Below are positions 1 to 8,896 of a stretch of 53,779 nt of DNA, piece by piece. The DNA lies in the NCBI GenBank assembly GCA_028277405.1, contig JANQGH010000011.1:1-53779 (forward strand). The letters are read 5' to 3'. Position numbers and translations under genes: made by a program. Source of the DNA: Alphaproteobacteria bacterium (GTDB lineage: Bacteria; Pseudomonadota; Alphaproteobacteria; DSM-16000; Inquilinaceae). A model generated the notes under the pieces. The model was given only the letters and a program-made list of their open reading frames with translations. It searched no databases and was not told where the DNA came from. The first letter of the stretch is position 1; the number at the start of each line of letters is the position of its first letter.

Positions 1-21
1 CGATGGTTCGGCCCGCACCCC

Positions 22-58
22 GCCACCGCACGCCATGAATGGCGTGGCGTGCGGTGGC
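22..58. repeat. Perfect 14-bp inverted repeat (hairpin)
   Basis: Arms at 22-35 and 45-58 are exact reverse complements (GCCACCGCACGCCA and its complement) around a 9-nt loop. It lies 57 bp before the start codon of the acyl-CoA ligase gene. There is no T-run after it on the + strand, so it is not a canonical intrinsic terminator. It could end an upstream gene outside the window or fold in the ligase mRNA leader. Confidence 0.6.
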
Positions 59-114
59 TCCACTCTCCAGTGGAAGCCGCATCAATCAATAGACAAGCAG
101 GGAGGTACCGGTAT

Positions 115-1818
115 ATGGCTTCGGCAGATGCCGCTGCAACGTCGTATCTGTGGGAAGCGACCTATCCCGACGGGATTGACTGGCGGGCGCCCATCGACCG
201 CTACCCGCTGCATCAGGTGATGGACGAGGCGGCGGCACAGTTCGCCGACCGGCCCTGCGCGGACTTCATGGACAAGGTCTGGACCTATGGCCAGATCGGC
301 GAACTGGTCGATCGGTTCGCCGCAGGCTTGCAATCGCTGAGTGTGGCCAAGGGCGATCGTGTCGGGCTGTTTCTGCCGAATTGCCCCTATTATACAATTG
401 CCTATTTTGCGATCTTAAAGTGTGGCGGAACCGTTGTGAACTTCAACCCGCTCTACGCCGAGCGGGAGGTGCGCCACCAGATCGACGATTCCGGCATCGC
501 ACTGATGGTGACGCTGGATCTGAAGGTTTTGCATGACAAGCTGCTGCCCGTTCTTGGATCGACATCGCTGAAGCGCTTGATCGTCTGCCCGATGGCCAAG
601 CTGCTGCCCTGGCCGAAGAACTGGCTGTTTCCGATCGCCAAGAAAAAGGACATCGCGGCGATCCCCAGGGACGAGAGCCACGTGACGTTCGCCGATATGA
701 CCTCCCACGGCGCGAAGCCTAGTCCCGTCGAGGTCGGCGTCGATGACCTGGCGGTCTTGCAATACACGGGCGGCACGACCGGGGTGCCGAAAGGGGCCAT
801 GCTGAGCCACGGCAACCTTTCCGCCAATGTCAGCCAGTGCAAGCTCTGGTTCCAAGGCGCCAAGCCGGGTCGGGAAGTGATGCTGGGCGTGCTGCCCTTC
901 TTCCACGTCTTTGCCATGACGGTGGTCATGAACATGGCGGTGCGCATGGGGGCGTCGATCATCATGCTGCCCCGGTTCGAATTGCCGGCCCTGATCAAGG
1001 CCATCGATCGAAAGAAGCCGACGCTGTTTCCCGCGGTGCCGACCATCTACACGGCCATCAATCATTATCACGGCCTGGACAAGGTCGACCTGTCCAGCCT
1101 TGCCATGTGCTTTTCGGGCGGCGCTCCGTTGCCGATGGAGGTCAAGCAGCAATTCGAGGAATTGACGGGGTGCTCCCTGGTCGAGGGTTACGGTCTTTCC
1201 GAAACCGCCCCTGTGACCAACGGCAATCCGTTGTTCGGCGTCAACAAGGCGGGGTCGATCGGCCCGCCGGTGCCCGGTACGGTCATCAAGATCATCAGTC
1301 TGGAAGACCGCGAGACCGAAATGCCGCAAGGCGAGCGGGGCGAGGTCTGCATTTCCGGCCCGCAGGTCATGTCCGGTTACTGGAACAATGAGGAGGAGAC
1401 CGAGCACGCCCTGGTGGACGGCCTGCTGCACACGGGCGATGTCGGCTATCTGGATGAGGACGGCTACGTCTTCATCGTCGACCGCATCAAGGATCTGATC
1501 GTCTGCAGCGGCTTCAACGTCTATCCGCGCAATGTGGAGGAGGCGATCTACGAGCACGGCGCGATCCAGGAATGCATCGTCGCCGGCGTGCCGGACGAAT
1601 ATCGCGGCCAGACCGTGAAGGCCTACATTCGGCTTAAGGACGGCACCAGCCTTAACAAGGCGGACTTGCTGGCGTTTCTGAAAGACAAGCTGTCGCCGAT
1701 CGAAATGCCGAAACATGTCGAGTTTCGAAAACAACCGCTGCCCAAGACCCTCATCGGCAAGCTGGATCGCAAGGCGATCGTTGAGGAGGAGATGCGGGCT
1801 GCGGCCGGTCAGGGCTGA
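115..1818 (+). CDS. fadD: Long-chain fatty-acid--CoA ligase (AMP-binding)
   Basis: A 567-aa adenylate-forming enzyme that would activate fatty acids to acyl-CoA with ATP, the entry step for the beta-oxidation genes that follow. The AMP-binding P-loop YTGGTTGVPKGAMLSH is near residue 234. GYGLSETAP follows, then the hinge/adenylation region LHTGDVGYLDEDGYVF with DRIKDLIVCSGFNVYPRNVEE-type residues, and the catalytic C-terminal lysine in PKTLIGKLDRKA. ATG 115 is preferred to the frame-open ATG at 49 because GGAGG (101-105) sits 9 nt before it. Length and motif order match bacterial FadD/LcfB-like ligases. Exact chain-length preference cannot be read from sequence. The last 10 bp overlap the convergent lipocalin-size gene. 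Confidence 0.93.
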   Translation: MASADAAATSYLWEATYPDGIDWRAPIDRYPLHQVMDEAAAQFADRPCADFMDKVWTYGQIGELVDRFAAGLQSLSVAKGDRVGLFLPNCPYYTIAYFAILKCGGTVVNFNPLYAEREVRHQIDDSGIALMVTLDLKVLHDKLLPVLGSTSLKRLIVCPMAKLLPWPKNWLFPIAKKKDIAAIPRDESHVTFADMTSHGAKPSPVEVGVDDLAVLQYTGGTTGVPKGAMLSHGNLSANVSQCKLWFQGAKPGREVMLGVLPFFHVFAMTVVMNMAVRMGASIIMLPRFELPALIKAIDRKKPTLFPAVPTIYTAINHYHGLDKVDLSSLAMCFSGGAPLPMEVKQQFEELTGCSLVEGYGLSETAPVTNGNPLFGVNKAGSIGPPVPGTVIKIISLEDRETEMPQGERGEVCISGPQVMSGYWNNEEETEHALVDGLLHTGDVGYLDEDGYVFIVDRIKDLIVCSGFNVYPRNVEEAIYEHGAIQECIVAGVPDEYRGQTVKAYIRLKDGTSLNKADLLAFLKDKLSPIEMPKHVEFRKQPLPKTLIGKLDRKAIVEEEMRAAAGQG

Positions 1819-2192
1819 GGGCAGCGATAGGCGTCAAGCTCCCGACCCGTGTCGGACCAGCGCAAGCGCAGGCGATCGCCTTCGAAGGCCAGGATTTCGG
1901 CCTCGACCACGATACCGGTTTCAAGCGGCTTCTCCTGCCCTGGGTCATATTCGTCCAGGGTGAATTCCAGCCATGTGCCCGTCAGCCGCCAAGTGCCGTT
2001 AAAGGGCTCGTCGAGCCAGGCGCTGCCGTCCGCCGCAAGGCCCATGCCATAGCTTGAGCCACAGACCGGCGTTTCGAATTGCCAAACCCCTACGACGCTA
2101 TCGGCGGACAGGGTTGACGGTGGCTCGGCCAAACCATGGTTGCCGATCAGCAGGGTACCGGCCGCTGCGGCCAGATAAGTCCTTCGGCGCAT
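1809..2192 (-). CDS. Secreted hypothetical protein (127 aa)
   Basis: Small protein with a signal peptide (MRRRTYLAAAAGTLLIGNHGLAEP, basic start, Ala/Leu core, likely cleavage after the Ala of GLA). The mature domain of about 100 residues is acidic and rich in Trp. VVGVWQFETPVCGSSYGM, GTWRLTGTWLEFTLDEY and DRLRLRWSDTGRELDAYRC alternate beta-strand-like stretches, as in small lipocalin-like or META-like folds. Two cysteines, one near each end of the mature domain, could form a disulfide. The family is not recognised. It is transcribed towards the ligase gene and overlaps its 3' end by 10 bp. Its promoter region is shared with the divergent MerR regulator. Confidence 0.7.
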   Translation of the reverse strand: MRRRTYLAAAAGTLLIGNHGLAEPPSTLSADSVVGVWQFETPVCGSSYGMGLAADGSAWLDEPFNGTWRLTGTWLEFTLDEYDPGQEKPLETGIVVEAEILAFEGDRLRLRWSDTGRELDAYRCPQP

Positions 2193-2300
2193 CGCATCAG
2201 CCAAAAATTGACAACCGCTTGCCACGATTATGACGGGAAGGCGATCGATGGTTGCAATGAATTTGTGGGGCGGTTTCTTGCGATCTGCAGGTCCGGCCTT

Positions 2301-2316
2301 ACGTTTACGTAAACGT
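2301..2316. promoter_or_regulatory. 16-bp perfect palindrome, probable MerR (LiuR-like) operator
   Basis: ACGTTTACGTAAACGT reads the same on both strands. It lies 20 bp upstream of the MerR-family start codon and between that gene and a divergent gene. MerR-family LiuR-type regulators of branched-chain/fatty acid catabolism are known to bind TTTACGT-containing palindromes, so autoregulation of the neighbouring regulator is the simple reading. The match to the published motif is from memory. Confidence 0.65.
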
Positions 2317-2335
2317 GAGTATGTGAGCTGTTGGC

Positions 2336-2767
2336 ATGCTGAGACATCAGACGGGAGACGTCGGCGCAAATCGTGAGCGGCGTCAGACCTTTTCGATCGG
2401 AGAGTTGGCGCGGGAGCTTGAGCTGACGCCGCGCACGATCCGGTTTTACGAGGATGAGGGCCTGCTGGCGCCCAAACGCAAGGGCCATGCCCGGATCTAC
2501 ACAAGGCGCGACAGGGCGCGTCTGATGCTGATTTGCCGGGGCAAGCGCCTGGGCTTCAGCCTCGCCGACATCCGCCGGTTTTTGGAACTCTACGACGTCG
2601 ACAGCTCGCAAACCGAACAGATGCGCTATTGCCTGACCGCCGCGCGCGATAGGATCAGCGTGTTGGAACATCAGCGCCGAGACATCGACCAAACCTTGGA
2701 CGAACTGCGGGAAATCGAAAGTGCGATCAAGGCCCATTTGAACGCCCGGAGCGCCGACGCCACTTAA
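2336..2767 (+). CDS. MerR-family transcriptional regulator, LiuR-like
   Basis: 143-aa regulator. The winged helix-turn-helix starts at FSIGELARELELTPRTIRFYEDEGLL (about residues 19-44), followed by the wing and the helix RIYTRRDRARLMLICRGKRLGFSLADIRRFLELYD. A C-terminal coiled coil (ARDRISVLEHQRRDIDQTLDEL) would form the dimer. No metal-binding cysteine cluster is present; the single Cys residues are dispersed. This fits the acyl-CoA/isovalerate-type LiuR group rather than CueR/ZntR. It sits directly upstream of the thiolase-FadN-FadE operon, making it the likely regulator, and a perfect palindrome lies in its promoter. The effector (an acyl-CoA) is inferred. Confidence 0.88.
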   Translation: MLRHQTGDVGANRERRQTFSIGELARELELTPRTIRFYEDEGLLAPKRKGHARIYTRRDRARLMLICRGKRLGFSLADIRRFLELYDVDSSQTEQMRYCLTAARDRISVLEHQRRDIDQTLDELREIESAIKAHLNARSADAT

Positions 2768-2840
2768 ACGCAAACAGGGGCCGACGGACAGGAACCGTAA
2801 TCCGGTCGCCCGACGAGCCTTACACCAGGAGATCCAGCCC

Positions 2841-3980
2841 ATGAACAAGAACGTCGTCATCGCCGGCTACGCGCGATCGCCCTTTCAGTTCGCCAAGAAG
2901 GGGGATTTGATCAAGGTCCGACCCGACGATCTGGTGGCGGCGGCCGTTAAGGGCTTGGTCGAACGTTCAGGTGTAAATCCCCAAGATATTGAGGATTTGA
3001 TCCTGGGCTGTGCCTTCCCCGAAGGCGAGCAGGGGCTGAACATGGCCCGTCTGGTGGTCATGCTGGCCGGCCTACCGCGCAGCGTCGGTGGCACGACGGT
3101 CAACCGGTTCTGCGGCTCGTCGATGCAGGCGATCCACATGGCGGCCGGCGCGATCCAGCTCGGCGCCGGCGACGTGTTCGTCTGCGCCGGCGTGGAGAGC
3201 ATGACGCGGGTGCCCATGATGGGCTTCAACCCGCTGCCCAACCCGGCGCTGGCCGAGGCTGAGGCGGGCGCCTACATGCCCATGGGCACGACCGCGGAGA
3301 ACCTGGCGCGCAAGTACCAGATCACCCGCAAGGCCCAGGAGGAGTTCGCGGTCGAAAGCCACCGCAAGGCGGCCGCCGCCCAAGAGGCCGGCAAGCTCGA
3401 CGCCGAGATCGTACCGATCGAGACTCCTGGTGGTTCGGTCGACAAGGATGGCTGCATCCGACCCGACACCTCGCTGGAGGCCTTGGCCGAACTGAGACCT
3501 GCCTTTGACGAGGAGGGCACCGTGACCGCCGGAACCTCGTCGCCGTTGACCGACGGTGCGTCGGCCACGCTGGTGGCGTCCGAGGACTACGCCAAGGCCA
3601 ACGGCCTGACGATCATGGCCCGGCTGAAATCGGTCGCGATCGCCGGCTGCGACCCAACGATCATGGGCATCGGCCCTGTGGGCGCGACCCGCAAGGCGCT
3701 GAAGCGGGCCGGCGTTGAGCTGTCCGACATCGACATCATCGAATCGAACGAAGCGTTCGCGGTGCAGACCATGTCAGTGGCGCAGGAACTCGGCATGGAC
3801 TTGTCCAAGGTGAACCTGGATGGCGGCGCGATCGCTCTGGGCCATCCGTTGGGCGCGACCGGGGCACGGATCACCGGCAAGGCCGCCGCTCTGCTTCAGC
3901 GCGAGGGCAAGGAACTGGCGCTGTCGACCCAATGCATCGGCGGCGGCCAGGGCATCGCGACCATTCTTGAAGCCGCCTGA
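2841..3980 (+). CDS. fadA: Acetyl-CoA acyltransferase (3-ketoacyl-CoA thiolase)
   Basis: 379-aa thiolase that cleaves 3-ketoacyl-CoA with CoA to acetyl-CoA and a shortened acyl-CoA. The nucleophile is Cys91 in NRFCGSSMQAIHMAA. The NEAF loop (ESNEAFAVQ), the catalytic His in GGAIALGHPLGATGAR and the second Cys in STQCIGGGQG are all present and in order. AGGAG at 2827-2831 is 9 nt before the ATG. It is followed 22 bp later by the FadN-like gene, so they are very likely co-transcribed. Beta-oxidation context favours a FadA/FadI-type thiolase over a biosynthetic acetoacetyl-CoA thiolase. Confidence 0.93.
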   Translation: MNKNVVIAGYARSPFQFAKKGDLIKVRPDDLVAAAVKGLVERSGVNPQDIEDLILGCAFPEGEQGLNMARLVVMLAGLPRSVGGTTVNRFCGSSMQAIHMAAGAIQLGAGDVFVCAGVESMTRVPMMGFNPLPNPALAEAEAGAYMPMGTTAENLARKYQITRKAQEEFAVESHRKAAAAQEAGKLDAEIVPIETPGGSVDKDGCIRPDTSLEALAELRPAFDEEGTVTAGTSSPLTDGASATLVASEDYAKANGLTIMARLKSVAIAGCDPTIMGIGPVGATRKALKRAGVELSDIDIIESNEAFAVQTMSVAQELGMDLSKVNLDGGAIALGHPLGATGARITGKAAALLQREGKELALSTQCIGGGQGIATILEAA

Positions 3981-4002
3981 TCGGGCGCAGGAGACGGCTG
4001 AT

Positions 4003-6330
4003 ATGGAGATCAAGAAGGCCGCCGTGATCGGCGCCGGCGTCATGGGCAGCGGCATCGCGGCACACATCGCCAATGCCGGCATTCCGGTTACGCTGCTGGA
4101 CATCGTGCCGGAGGGCGCTAAGGACCGTTACGCGATCGCCAAGGGTGCGCTGGCGCGCATGGCCAAGGCGGACCCGGCGCCGTTCATGAGCCGGGCAGCG
4201 CAGAAGCTGGTGACGCCGGGCAATGTCGAGGATCATCTGGAAACGCTTGGCGACTGCGATTGGATCGTCGAGGCGGTGATAGAGAATCCCAAGATCAAGC
4301 ACGAGCTCTACGCAAGGCTGGAGACGATTACCAAGCCCGACGCCGTCGTGTCGTCCAACACCTCAACGATTCCCTTGTCGATCCTGACGGAGGGGCGATC
4401 GCAGGCCTTCAAATCCTCCTTCATGGTCACCCATTTCTTCAACCCGCCGCGCTATATGCGGTTGCTTGAAGTCGTCGCCGGTCCCGATACGGACGCCGCC
4501 AAGCTGGCGGCGATCCGCAGCTTCGCCGACATACGGCTGGGCAAGGGCGTCGTCGACGCCAAGGACACCCCGGGCTTCATCGCCAACCGCATCGGCACCT
4601 ACTGGATCCAGGCGGGGCTCAACGAGGCCTTCGATCTCGGCCTTTCGGTCGAAGAGGCCGACGCCATCGCCAGCCGGCCCATGGGCGTGCCCAAGACCGG
4701 AATCTTCGGCCTGATGGATCTGGTCGGCATCGACCTGATGCCCCACATCGCCAAGTCGCTGCTGGCGACCCTGCCGGAGAAGGATGCCTACCGCGATATC
4801 TTCCGGGTCGAGCCGTTCATCGAGAGGATGATCGCGGACGGCTATATCGGCCGTAAGGGCAAGGGTGGCTTTTACCGGCTCAACCGCGAGGGCGGCGGCC
4901 GGGTGAAGGAGTCGGTCAATCTCAAGACCGGCGAATGGGCGACGTCTGAGAAGATCAAGGTCGAGGCCGCTGAGGCCGGGCGTCAAGGCCTGCGCGCCGT
5001 CGTCGACCATGACAGCAAGCCCGGGCAATACGCCTGGCGCATGCTGTCCCAGACCTTGAGCTATGCGGCCTCGCTGGTGCCCGAGATCGCCGACAGCATC
5101 GTCGATGTCGACGAGGCCATGAAGCTTGGCTATGCCTGGAAGTACGGGCCCTTCGAGCTGATCGATCAGCTCGGCGTCGACTATTTTGCCGATCGGCTAA
5201 TGGCAGAGGGTCGCCCCGTGCCGGACCTATTGGAAAGGGCGCGGGGCCGCAGCTTCTATCGGGTCGAGGCCGGCGCCCTGCAGTATCTGGGCGTCGATGG
5301 CACCTATGCCGATGTCGTGCGCCCCGACGGCGTCTTGCTGCTGGCCGACATCAAGCGCCGCTCGGACCCGCTGCTGAAAAACGGTTCGGCCGCGCTTTGG
5401 GACATTGGCAACGGTGTCACCTGTTTTGAGTTCACGGCCAAGATGAACACGCTGGACGACCAGGTGATGTCCCTGCTGGCCCAGGCGCTGGATCTCACCG
5501 GCCGGTCCTACAAGGCCATGGTGGTTTACAACGAGGGCACCAATTTCTCGGTCGGCGCCAATCTGGGCCTGGCCATGTTCGCCGCCAACATCGCGCTGTG
5601 GGCCCAGGTCGAGGCGACGGTCAAGGGCGGGCAGGACACTTACAAGGCGCTGAAATACGCCCCGTTCCCGGTTGTCTCGGCGCCGTCGGGCATGGCGCTG
5701 GGCGGCGGCTGTGAGATCCTGTTGCATTCCGACGCGGTCCAGGCCCATGCGGAGACCTATTGCGGCCTGGTCGAGGTCGGCGTCGGCGTCATTCCGGCCT
5801 GGGGCGGCAGCAAGGAGATGCTGCTGCGCGCTTTCGCCAACAAGCGCCGGCCGGGCGGCCCGATGCCGCCGGTAGCGCAGGTGTTCGAGACCATCGGCCT
5901 GGCGAAGGTCGCCAAGTCGGCCCAGCAGGCCAAGGACCTGCTCTATCTGAGGCCCGACGATGGCGTGACCATGAATCGCGACCGGCTGCTGGCCGATGCC
6001 AAGGCGCGCGCGCTGGCCATGGTCGAGGCCGGCTATCAGCCACCTGCGCCGCCGGAAGAGATCAGACTACCCGGCCCGTCGGCACGCACGGGCTTCAACC
6101 TGGCGGTGAAGGATCTGGCGGCCCAGGGCAAGGCGACGCCGCATGACATCGTCGTCTCCGACGCGTTGGCCGAGGTGCTGTCCGGCGGCGCGCATGACAT
6201 CACCGAGCCGCTGGGCGAGGACGACCTCCTCACCCTGGAGCGACAGGCCTTCATGGACCTGATCAAGACCTCCGGCACGCTGGACCGGATCGAGCATATG
6301 CTCGAAACCGGCAAGCCCCTGCGCAACTGA
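4003..6330 (+). CDS. fadN: 3-hydroxyacyl-CoA dehydrogenase / enoyl-CoA hydratase (FadN/FadB-type)
   Basis: 775-aa bifunctional beta-oxidation enzyme. The N-terminal Rossmann domain has GAGVMGSGIAAHIAN (residues 9-23), then the 3HCDH helical domain (KDTPGFIANRIGTY and a second DVDEAMKLGYAWKYGPFELID copy). The crotonase/hydratase domain lies in the C-terminal third (SVGANLGLAMFA, GMALGGGCEILLHSD, GLVEVGVGVIPAWGG). This order, dehydrogenase first and hydratase last, is the Bacillus FadN arrangement, the reverse of E. coli FadB. The C-terminal ending GKPLRN also matches FadN as I recall it. The start with AGGAG at 3989-3993 begins 22 bp after the thiolase stop. Confidence 0.92.
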   Translation: MEIKKAAVIGAGVMGSGIAAHIANAGIPVTLLDIVPEGAKDRYAIAKGALARMAKADPAPFMSRAAQKLVTPGNVEDHLETLGDCDWIVEAVIENPKIKHELYARLETITKPDAVVSSNTSTIPLSILTEGRSQAFKSSFMVTHFFNPPRYMRLLEVVAGPDTDAAKLAAIRSFADIRLGKGVVDAKDTPGFIANRIGTYWIQAGLNEAFDLGLSVEEADAIASRPMGVPKTGIFGLMDLVGIDLMPHIAKSLLATLPEKDAYRDIFRVEPFIERMIADGYIGRKGKGGFYRLNREGGGRVKESVNLKTGEWATSEKIKVEAAEAGRQGLRAVVDHDSKPGQYAWRMLSQTLSYAASLVPEIADSIVDVDEAMKLGYAWKYGPFELIDQLGVDYFADRLMAEGRPVPDLLERARGRSFYRVEAGALQYLGVDGTYADVVRPDGVLLLADIKRRSDPLLKNGSAALWDIGNGVTCFEFTAKMNTLDDQVMSLLAQALDLTGRSYKAMVVYNEGTNFSVGANLGLAMFAANIALWAQVEATVKGGQDTYKALKYAPFPVVSAPSGMALGGGCEILLHSDAVQAHAETYCGLVEVGVGVIPAWGGSKEMLLRAFANKRRPGGPMPPVAQVFETIGLAKVAKSAQQAKDLLYLRPDDGVTMNRDRLLADAKARALAMVEAGYQPPAPPEEIRLPGPSARTGFNLAVKDLAAQGKATPHDIVVSDALAEVLSGGAHDITEPLGEDDLLTLERQAFMDLIKTSGTLDRIEHMLETGKPLRN

Positions 6331-6340
6331 GAGCCGCGAA

Positions 6341-8158
6341 ATGCCCCAGTTCAAAGCCCCGGTCGATGACGTCCGGTTTCTGCTGCACGAGGTGCTGGAC
6401 GCCCAGCAGCTCACTGCTTTGCCCGGCTATGAAGAAGCGACCCCGGATCTGGTCGATGCGATCCTGGACGAGGCCGCGAAGCTGAGCGAGAACGCGCTGT
6501 TCCCGCTGAACCAGTCCGGCGACCAGGAAGGCTGCAGGTTCGAAAACGGAGTCGTGCGCACGCCGGCCGGCTTTAAGGAGGTCTACGAGACCTTCGTCGC
6601 CGGCGGTTGGACCAGCCTGGCCGGCGATCCGGCCTATGGCGGGCAGGGGCTGCCCAAGCTGCTGGAATTCGTGATGACCGAGATGTTCTCGGCGGCGAAC
6701 CTGTCCTTCTCGATCTATCCCGGCCTCAGCCACGGCGCCTACAATGCGCTGGAGGCGTTTGGCACCGAAACCCAGAAGTCGATCTATCTGCCCAAGCTGC
6801 TCGACGGCTCCTGGTCCGGCACCATGTGTCTGACGGAGCCCCATTGCGGCACGGATCTGGGCCTGATCCGCACCAAGGCGGTTCCGGGCGAGATCGACGC
6901 GGTGACGGGGGAGCAATCGTACAAGCTCACCGGCACCAAGATCTTCATCTCCGCCGGCGAGCACGACCTGACCGACAACATCGTCCATCTGGTGCTGGCC
7001 AAGCTGCCCGATGCGCCGGAGGGCGTGCGCGGCATCAGCCTGTTCGTGGTGCCGAAGTTCAAGCCGAAGGCGGAGAACGGGTCGTGGCAGGCGGGTCCGC
7101 GCAACGGCATCGCCTGCGGCTCGATCGAGCACAAGATGGGCATCAAGGCTTCATCGACCTGCGTCATGAATCTGGACGAAGCCGAAGGCTATCTGGTGGG
7201 CGCGCCGCATAAGGGCATGCGGGCCATGTTCGTGATGATGAATGCCGCCCGCCTGGCCGTCGGCCTGCAGGGGCTGGGCGTGGCCGAGGTCAGCTACCAA
7301 AACGCGCTGGCCTATGCCAAGGATCGGCTGCAGGGCCGGGCGCTGTCCGGTGCCGCGAATCCTGACAAGCCGGCCGACCCGATCATCGTGCACCCGGACG
7401 TGCGCAAGAACCTGCTGACCATGAAGGCGTTCACCGAGGGCGCCCGGGCGCTGGCTTTTTGGATCGGCCTCACCATCGATCACCAGACCAACAACCCCGA
7501 TCCCAAGGCGCGGCAGGAGGCCGACGACCTGGTCCAGTTGATGACGCCGATCATCAAGGCCAACCTGACAGATATGGGCTACGAGTCGGCCAATCTGGGC
7601 ATGCAGGTGCTGGGCGGCCACGGCTACATCCAGGAATGGGGCCTGGAGCAATATGTCCGCGACGCCCGCATCACCCAGATCTATGAAGGTGCCAACGGCA
7701 TTCAGGCGCTGGACCTGGTCGGCCGCAAGATGCCGGCCCATATGGGCCGCTACCTGCGCCGCTTTTTCCATCCGGTCGCCGAGTTCCTGGAGCAGAACCG
7801 CAACGATCCGACGATGGCCGACTTCATCCGGCCGCTGTCCAAGTCTTTCGAGCAGCTGCAGATGATCACGGGCCTGGTCGCCCAGCGCGGTCTGAAGGAC
7901 CCGGTGGAGGCGGGTGCCGCTTCGTCCGACTATCTCAGAATGTTCGGCCTGGTGGCGCTGGGCTATATGTGGGCGCGGATGGCCAAGATCGCTGGCCAGC
8001 AGCTACCCCAGGCCAACGGACATGCCGATTTCTACGACGCCAAGCTCAAAACCGCCCGCTTCTTCATGAAGCGCATCCTGCCGCAGACGGCCGCGCTCGC
8101 ACTTGCCATCAAAGGCGGTGCGGAGCCGTTGATGGCGATGGACGTGGAGCAGTTCTGA
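6341..8158 (+). CDS. fadE: Acyl-CoA dehydrogenase (FadE-like, about 600 aa)
   Basis: 605-aa flavoprotein catalysing the first dehydrogenation of acyl-CoA and passing electrons to ETF (encoded at 13.3-15.0 kb). The N-terminal extension MPQFKAPVDDVRFLLHEVL is typical of the long alphaproteobacterial class. The FAD/substrate region contains MCLTEPHCGTDLG and KLTGTKIFISAGEHD. The catalytic Glu lies in ARITQIYEGANGIQALDLVGRKM, and a C-terminal extra domain of about 130 residues follows. It starts 10 bp after the FadN-like gene and closes the operon. Which acyl chain it prefers cannot be told. Confidence 0.92.
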   Translation: MPQFKAPVDDVRFLLHEVLDAQQLTALPGYEEATPDLVDAILDEAAKLSENALFPLNQSGDQEGCRFENGVVRTPAGFKEVYETFVAGGWTSLAGDPAYGGQGLPKLLEFVMTEMFSAANLSFSIYPGLSHGAYNALEAFGTETQKSIYLPKLLDGSWSGTMCLTEPHCGTDLGLIRTKAVPGEIDAVTGEQSYKLTGTKIFISAGEHDLTDNIVHLVLAKLPDAPEGVRGISLFVVPKFKPKAENGSWQAGPRNGIACGSIEHKMGIKASSTCVMNLDEAEGYLVGAPHKGMRAMFVMMNAARLAVGLQGLGVAEVSYQNALAYAKDRLQGRALSGAANPDKPADPIIVHPDVRKNLLTMKAFTEGARALAFWIGLTIDHQTNNPDPKARQEADDLVQLMTPIIKANLTDMGYESANLGMQVLGGHGYIQEWGLEQYVRDARITQIYEGANGIQALDLVGRKMPAHMGRYLRRFFHPVAEFLEQNRNDPTMADFIRPLSKSFEQLQMITGLVAQRGLKDPVEAGAASSDYLRMFGLVALGYMWARMAKIAGQQLPQANGHADFYDAKLKTARFFMKRILPQTAALALAIKGGAEPLMAMDVEQF

Positions 8159-8234
8159 GAAACCGGCGCGCTAAACGCCATTGGCTTGCCAGTGCCCGGA
8201 ATGCTCTCAGTAAACTGGAACTCCTCCCTGTATC

Positions 8235-8519
8235 CTAAGCATCCGGCCATTGGCGAGCACCATGCATGACGAAGGCGATTTCAACTTGGTCCGGGGTCAC
8301 GCGATAGGCGACAATGTACGCCGTACCAGCGATCACCAGTTCGCGCGTTCCTGGAAGTTGGCCCCTTCGACCGATCAACGGATTGCGGCCCAGTAGAGTG
8401 TTGGTCGTCTCATAGACTTTTCGAACGAGTCGATGGGCTGCGGTGGGATTGTCTTGCCCGATATGGTCCTGGATGGCCTCAAGCTCGGCGAGCGCCCTTG
8501 GTGTCCAGGAAACCCTCAC
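8235..8519 (-). CDS. parE: ParE/RelE-family toxin
   Basis: 94-aa protein of the ParE/RelE toxin fold: VSWTPRALAELEAIQDHIGQDNPTAA (helical N-terminus), then a core with NPLIGRRGQLPGTRELVIAGTAYIVAYRV and a final strand EIAFVMHGARQWP. Family members inhibit gyrase (ParE) or cleave ribosomal mRNA (RelE). The ELVI..TAYIVAYRV and HGARQWP signatures favour ParE. Translation starts at GTG 8519, immediately after the antitoxin stop codon, implying translational coupling. Confidence 0.88.
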   Translation of the reverse strand: MRVSWTPRALAELEAIQDHIGQDNPTAAHRLVRKVYETTNTLLGRNPLIGRRGQLPGTRELVIAGTAYIVAYRVTPDQVEIAFVMHGARQWPDA

Positions 8520-8759
8520 CTAGCTTGTGCGGTATTTGTTCAGTACGCGCTCAATCTCTTCAGGGCTGGCAAACTCGCCTCGGTCCGCCTGGGCCAACCC
8601 CTCCTCGATGCCGGCTATCCACCTTTCTTGCCACTCCAATGACCGGCCTTCTTCGAGCGCCTGGCGGATGATCTCGGCGGGGCTCATGGCTGTTTTCGCC
8701 GATAGGGCCTCGACCCTGTCTTTTAGATCCGTGGGTATGGCAACAGTCGATTCCATCAT
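8520..8759 (-). CDS. Ribbon-helix-helix antitoxin (ParD/CopG-like)
   Basis: 79-aa partner of the downstream toxin. The N-terminus MESTVAIPTDLKDRVEALSAKTAMSPAEIIRQALEEG is a ribbon-helix-helix DNA-binding fold; the acidic C-terminus (EERWIAGIEEGL-like, EFASPEEIERVLNKY) would wrap the toxin. Two adjacent ATGs (8759 and 8756) could both serve as start. It is first in the two-gene operon, as usual for autoregulating antitoxins. Confidence 0.85.
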   Translation of the reverse strand: MMESTVAIPTDLKDRVEALSAKTAMSPAEIIRQALEEGRSLEWQERWIAGIEEGLAQADRGEFASPEEIERVLNKYRTS

Positions 8760-8896
8760 TCTTATCTGCCTGAAAATGGTGCGCTTTTCAATGTCGGAGG
8801 CCTAGGTTCCGAAGCCAATTCACTTTCTCCAATCCGCTTTCGGCCCCTCCAAAACTCCTGCGCCCAGTAAGGCCGCGGCGCCACAAGGAACGTGTG

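Noticed and set aside
415..1734. Long minus-strand open frame opposite the acyl-CoA ligase
   Set aside because: High-GC antisense shadow of fadD: His/Arg/Asp-rich composition without family motifs, and the + strand gene has all catalytic motifs.
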